The notes beneath the pieces were generated by a model. It saw only the letters and a program-made list of their open reading frames with translations. It did no database searches and was not told the origin of the DNA. From NCBI GenBank assembly GCA_031253625.1, contig JAIRVZ010000004.1, positions 1 to 39,838 of the forward strand: a stretch of 39,838 bases of DNA, given 5' to 3'. Positions 38,362-39,838 of this stretch are shown here, piece after piece (position 1 is the stretch's first letter; the number at the start of each line of letters is the position of its first letter). Source of the stretch: Dysgonamonadaceae bacterium. GTDB lineage: Bacteria; Bacteroidota; Bacteroidia; Bacteroidales; Azobacteroidaceae. The position numbers were made by a program, and so were the translations under genes.

Positions 38362-39630
38362 ATGAATACACTGATATGGATGTTGAAAGTGAATATAGCA
38401 ATCACTTTATTATATGCTTTTTATAAATTGATTTTTCAACGGGATACTTTTTTCAATGTAAAACGAGTGATATTATTGTCATCGCTTTTCTTTTCTTTGA
38501 TTTATCCTTTTTTCGATGTAAAGGAACTTTTCTTAACTAAAACTGCGAATTTGGGAGGAAATTTAGTCGCGCTACAACTCCCGGAGTTTTTAGTATTATC
38601 CGGTACGGAAACAATGCCTCAAACAATGCCTATAATGAATATCATCGGTATAATCTGGATTATCGGAGCAATTTTGTTCTTTTTGTATTTTGTTTTTCAA
38701 ATTATCTCGATTTTATCGAAAATTTTAACTTCAAAGCGCATGCAGATGCAAGGAATGGACGTTTATGTCCTTAAAGGCCTGAAAACCCCGTTTTCTTTCT
38801 TTAATTATATTCTAATTGACCCTGATTTTCACGATGAACAGGAGCTTTCTGAAATTCTTCATCACGAAAAAACTCATGCCAAGCAAGGACATACTTGGGA
38901 TGTTATTTTCAGCGAACTTTTTTGCATCCTTTGCTGGTTCAATCCTTTTTCTTGGTTAATCAAGAAAGAAATCCGGATCAACCTCGAATTTTTAGCGGAT
39001 AAATTTGTGATGAAATCGGTAAAAAATACCGAACATTACCAACTACATCTACTCCGCTTATCATATCATAAGGCTATAGCTCAATTATCAAATAATTTTA
39101 ATGTTTCACCTCTAAAAAAACGTATTCAAATGATGAATAAGAAAAAATCTTCAAGTGTAGGCATCATAAAGTATACTTTATTTGTGCCGTTGTTAGTTGT
39201 TTTGTTGTTTGTAAATAATTTACAAGCCCAAGATGCCAAGAAAAATGCAAAAAATCTCGATGAAATCGTAGTTGTTGATTCTACAAGTGATAAGGGACAA
39301 TTGCAGGAATCTCGTGGAGAAGTATTTACTCATGTGGAAGAAATGCCACAATTCCCCGGTGGAGATAAAGAAATAATAAATTTCTTGTCTCAAAATATCA
39401 AATATCCGGAAGATGCTCAAAAGCAAAAGATTGAAGGAATGGTTATTGTTCGTTTTGTGGTTAATAAAACCGGTGAAGTTTCAGATGTTTTCATAGTGCG
39501 TTCATTAACTCCAAGTTGTGATGAAGAAGCAATCCGTGCTGTAAGTGCTATGCCTAAATGGGTTCCAGGAAAACAAAGCGGGAAAGAAGTTGATGTATAT
39601 TATACGCTTCCTATACGGTTTTCTTTGTAA
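38362..39630 (+). CDS. M56-family (BlaR1-like) metallopeptidase with TonB C-terminal domain
   Basis: A 422-residue membrane protein. It has about four TM segments (residues ~5-22, 34-50, ~92-118, ~275-290). The peptidase site HHEKTH gives HExxH at 168-172, followed by the glutamate-containing EIRINLEFLADKFV segment of M56 peptidases. After the last TM, the C-terminal ~100 residues are a TonB-type domain (PQFPGGDKEIINFLSQNIKY, GMVIVRFVVNKTGEVSDVFI, AVSAMPKWVPGKQSG). No penicillin-sensor domain is present, unlike classical BlaR1. The M56-TonB layout is common in Bacteroidota and may sense an envelope signal and cut the BlaI-like partner. Confidence 0.92.
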   Translation: MNTLIWMLKVNIAITLLYAFYKLIFQRDTFFNVKRVILLSSLFFSLIYPFFDVKELFLTKTANLGGNLVALQLPEFLVLSGTETMPQTMPIMNIIGIIWIIGAILFFLYFVFQIISILSKILTSKRMQMQGMDVYVLKGLKTPFSFFNYILIDPDFHDEQELSEILHHEKTHAKQGHTWDVIFSELFCILCWFNPFSWLIKKEIRINLEFLADKFVMKSVKNTEHYQLHLLRLSYHKAIAQLSNNFNVSPLKKRIQMMNKKKSSSVGIIKYTLFVPLLVVLLFVNNLQAQDAKKNAKNLDEIVVVDSTSDKGQLQESRGEVFTHVEEMPQFPGGDKEIINFLSQNIKYPEDAQKQKIEGMVIVRFVVNKTGEVSDVFIVRSLTPSCDEEAIRAVSAMPKWVPGKQSGKEVDVYYTLPIRFSL

Positions 39631-39661
39631 AAATAGTGTTTTTTGAATTCAGACTGATTGT

Positions 39662-39698
39662 AGGGTTTGCCTTGTTTCCATTGTATAGGGCAAACCCT
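39662..39698 (+). terminator. Intrinsic terminator of the BlaI/M56 operon
   Basis: A 10-bp stem, AGGGTTTGCC with GGCAAACCCT, around a 17-nt loop lies 31 bp after the stop codon and is followed by TAATTTTG. The T-run is short, but place and stem fit a terminator. Confidence 0.7.
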
Positions 39699-39745
39699 TA
39701 ATTTTGCGAAAAACGTGCTCTCGTTAGAGGGCTAATCTATCTAAG

Positions 39746-39832
39746 CAGTAGCCTAAGGCTACTGTATCAACGGCTCCCTACTCCCTAACTTCTGCCTGCA
39801 TCGCAGGCAAAAGAAAAAACGCGATAGCGTTT
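39746..39832. repeat. Cluster of short hairpins with 3-4 nt loops at the window end
   Basis: Three small perfect stems follow one another: CAGTAGCC-TAA-GGCTACTG (39746-39764), TGCCTGC-ATC-GCAGGCA (39793-39809) and AAACGC-GATA-GCGTTT (39817-39832). Tiny loops and GC stems resemble the outer hairpins of the repeat at 5505-5697. The element is probably cut by the window edge. Confidence 0.6.
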
Positions 39833-39838
39833 AATGTG

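Noticed and set aside
1..39838. tRNA or rRNA genes
   Set aside because: No cloverleaf with TTCGANNC-type arms and no rRNA core sequence was recognised in the gaps.

Overview
The window is chromosomal DNA from a low-GC member of the Bacteroidota, most likely the order Bacteroidales. Several things point there: many promoters fit the TAnnTTTG -7 type with about 19 bp to a TTTG/TTG -33 element; one secreted protein ends in a type IX secretion (Por) tail; and the gene set includes DUF349, DUF3822, DUF3795 and an M56-peptidase/TonB fusion. No rRNA, tRNA, CRISPR array, prophage or intact insertion sequence was seen.

Layout. 1-9.8 kb: the 3' part of carB, a T9SS-exported protein, cca, a 475-bp non-coding gap with a probable small RNA of three hairpins and a large inverted repeat, nadA, an SDR epimerase, and a three-gene operon of GyrI-superfamily proteins (an AraC-GyrI regulator, a membrane-anchored TEX264-like protein, a Cass2-like protein). 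9.8-12.7 kb: a metal-efflux operon (MarR, mntP, CDF) with a clear promoter-operator, then about 1 kb of very AT-rich non-coding DNA with phased TGTATACA sites and two homologous hairpins. 12.7-22.4 kb: leuS, a decayed HigBA-type toxin-antitoxin pair, DUF3822-rsmD, prs, pfkA, a DUF349 protein, folA, and a decayed DUF4160/DUF2442 pair. 22.4-30.1 kb: ybeY-mnmG-apt-tautomerase with a parS site, DUF3795, a GNAT, uvrC, dtd, a MazG-like enzyme and deoC. 30.1-39.8 kb: a VanZ-methyltransferase fusion, a DUF1287 protein, a polyprenyl synthase, polA, a TPR lipoprotein, a membrane protein, and a BlaI/M56-TonB signalling pair.

Most genes are housekeeping: pyrimidine, NAD, folate, PRPP and purine salvage, glycolysis, translation and tRNA or rRNA modification, DNA repair and isoprenoid synthesis. 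Several convergent pairs overlap or nearly touch (nadA/SDR, rsmD/prs, VanZ-MT/DUF1287, polA/lipoprotein). Three copies of one long inverted repeat sit directly behind the stop codons of leuS, uvrC and the polyprenyl synthase gene.

No obvious large defence or biosynthetic island is present. The less ordinary items are the GyrI/TEX264-like operon, the VanZ-methyltransferase fusion with its 21-bp repeat linker, two separate sets of tandem hairpins with conserved loops and diverged stems, the phased TGTATACA array, the parS site next to mnmG, and two eroded toxin-antitoxin-like modules.
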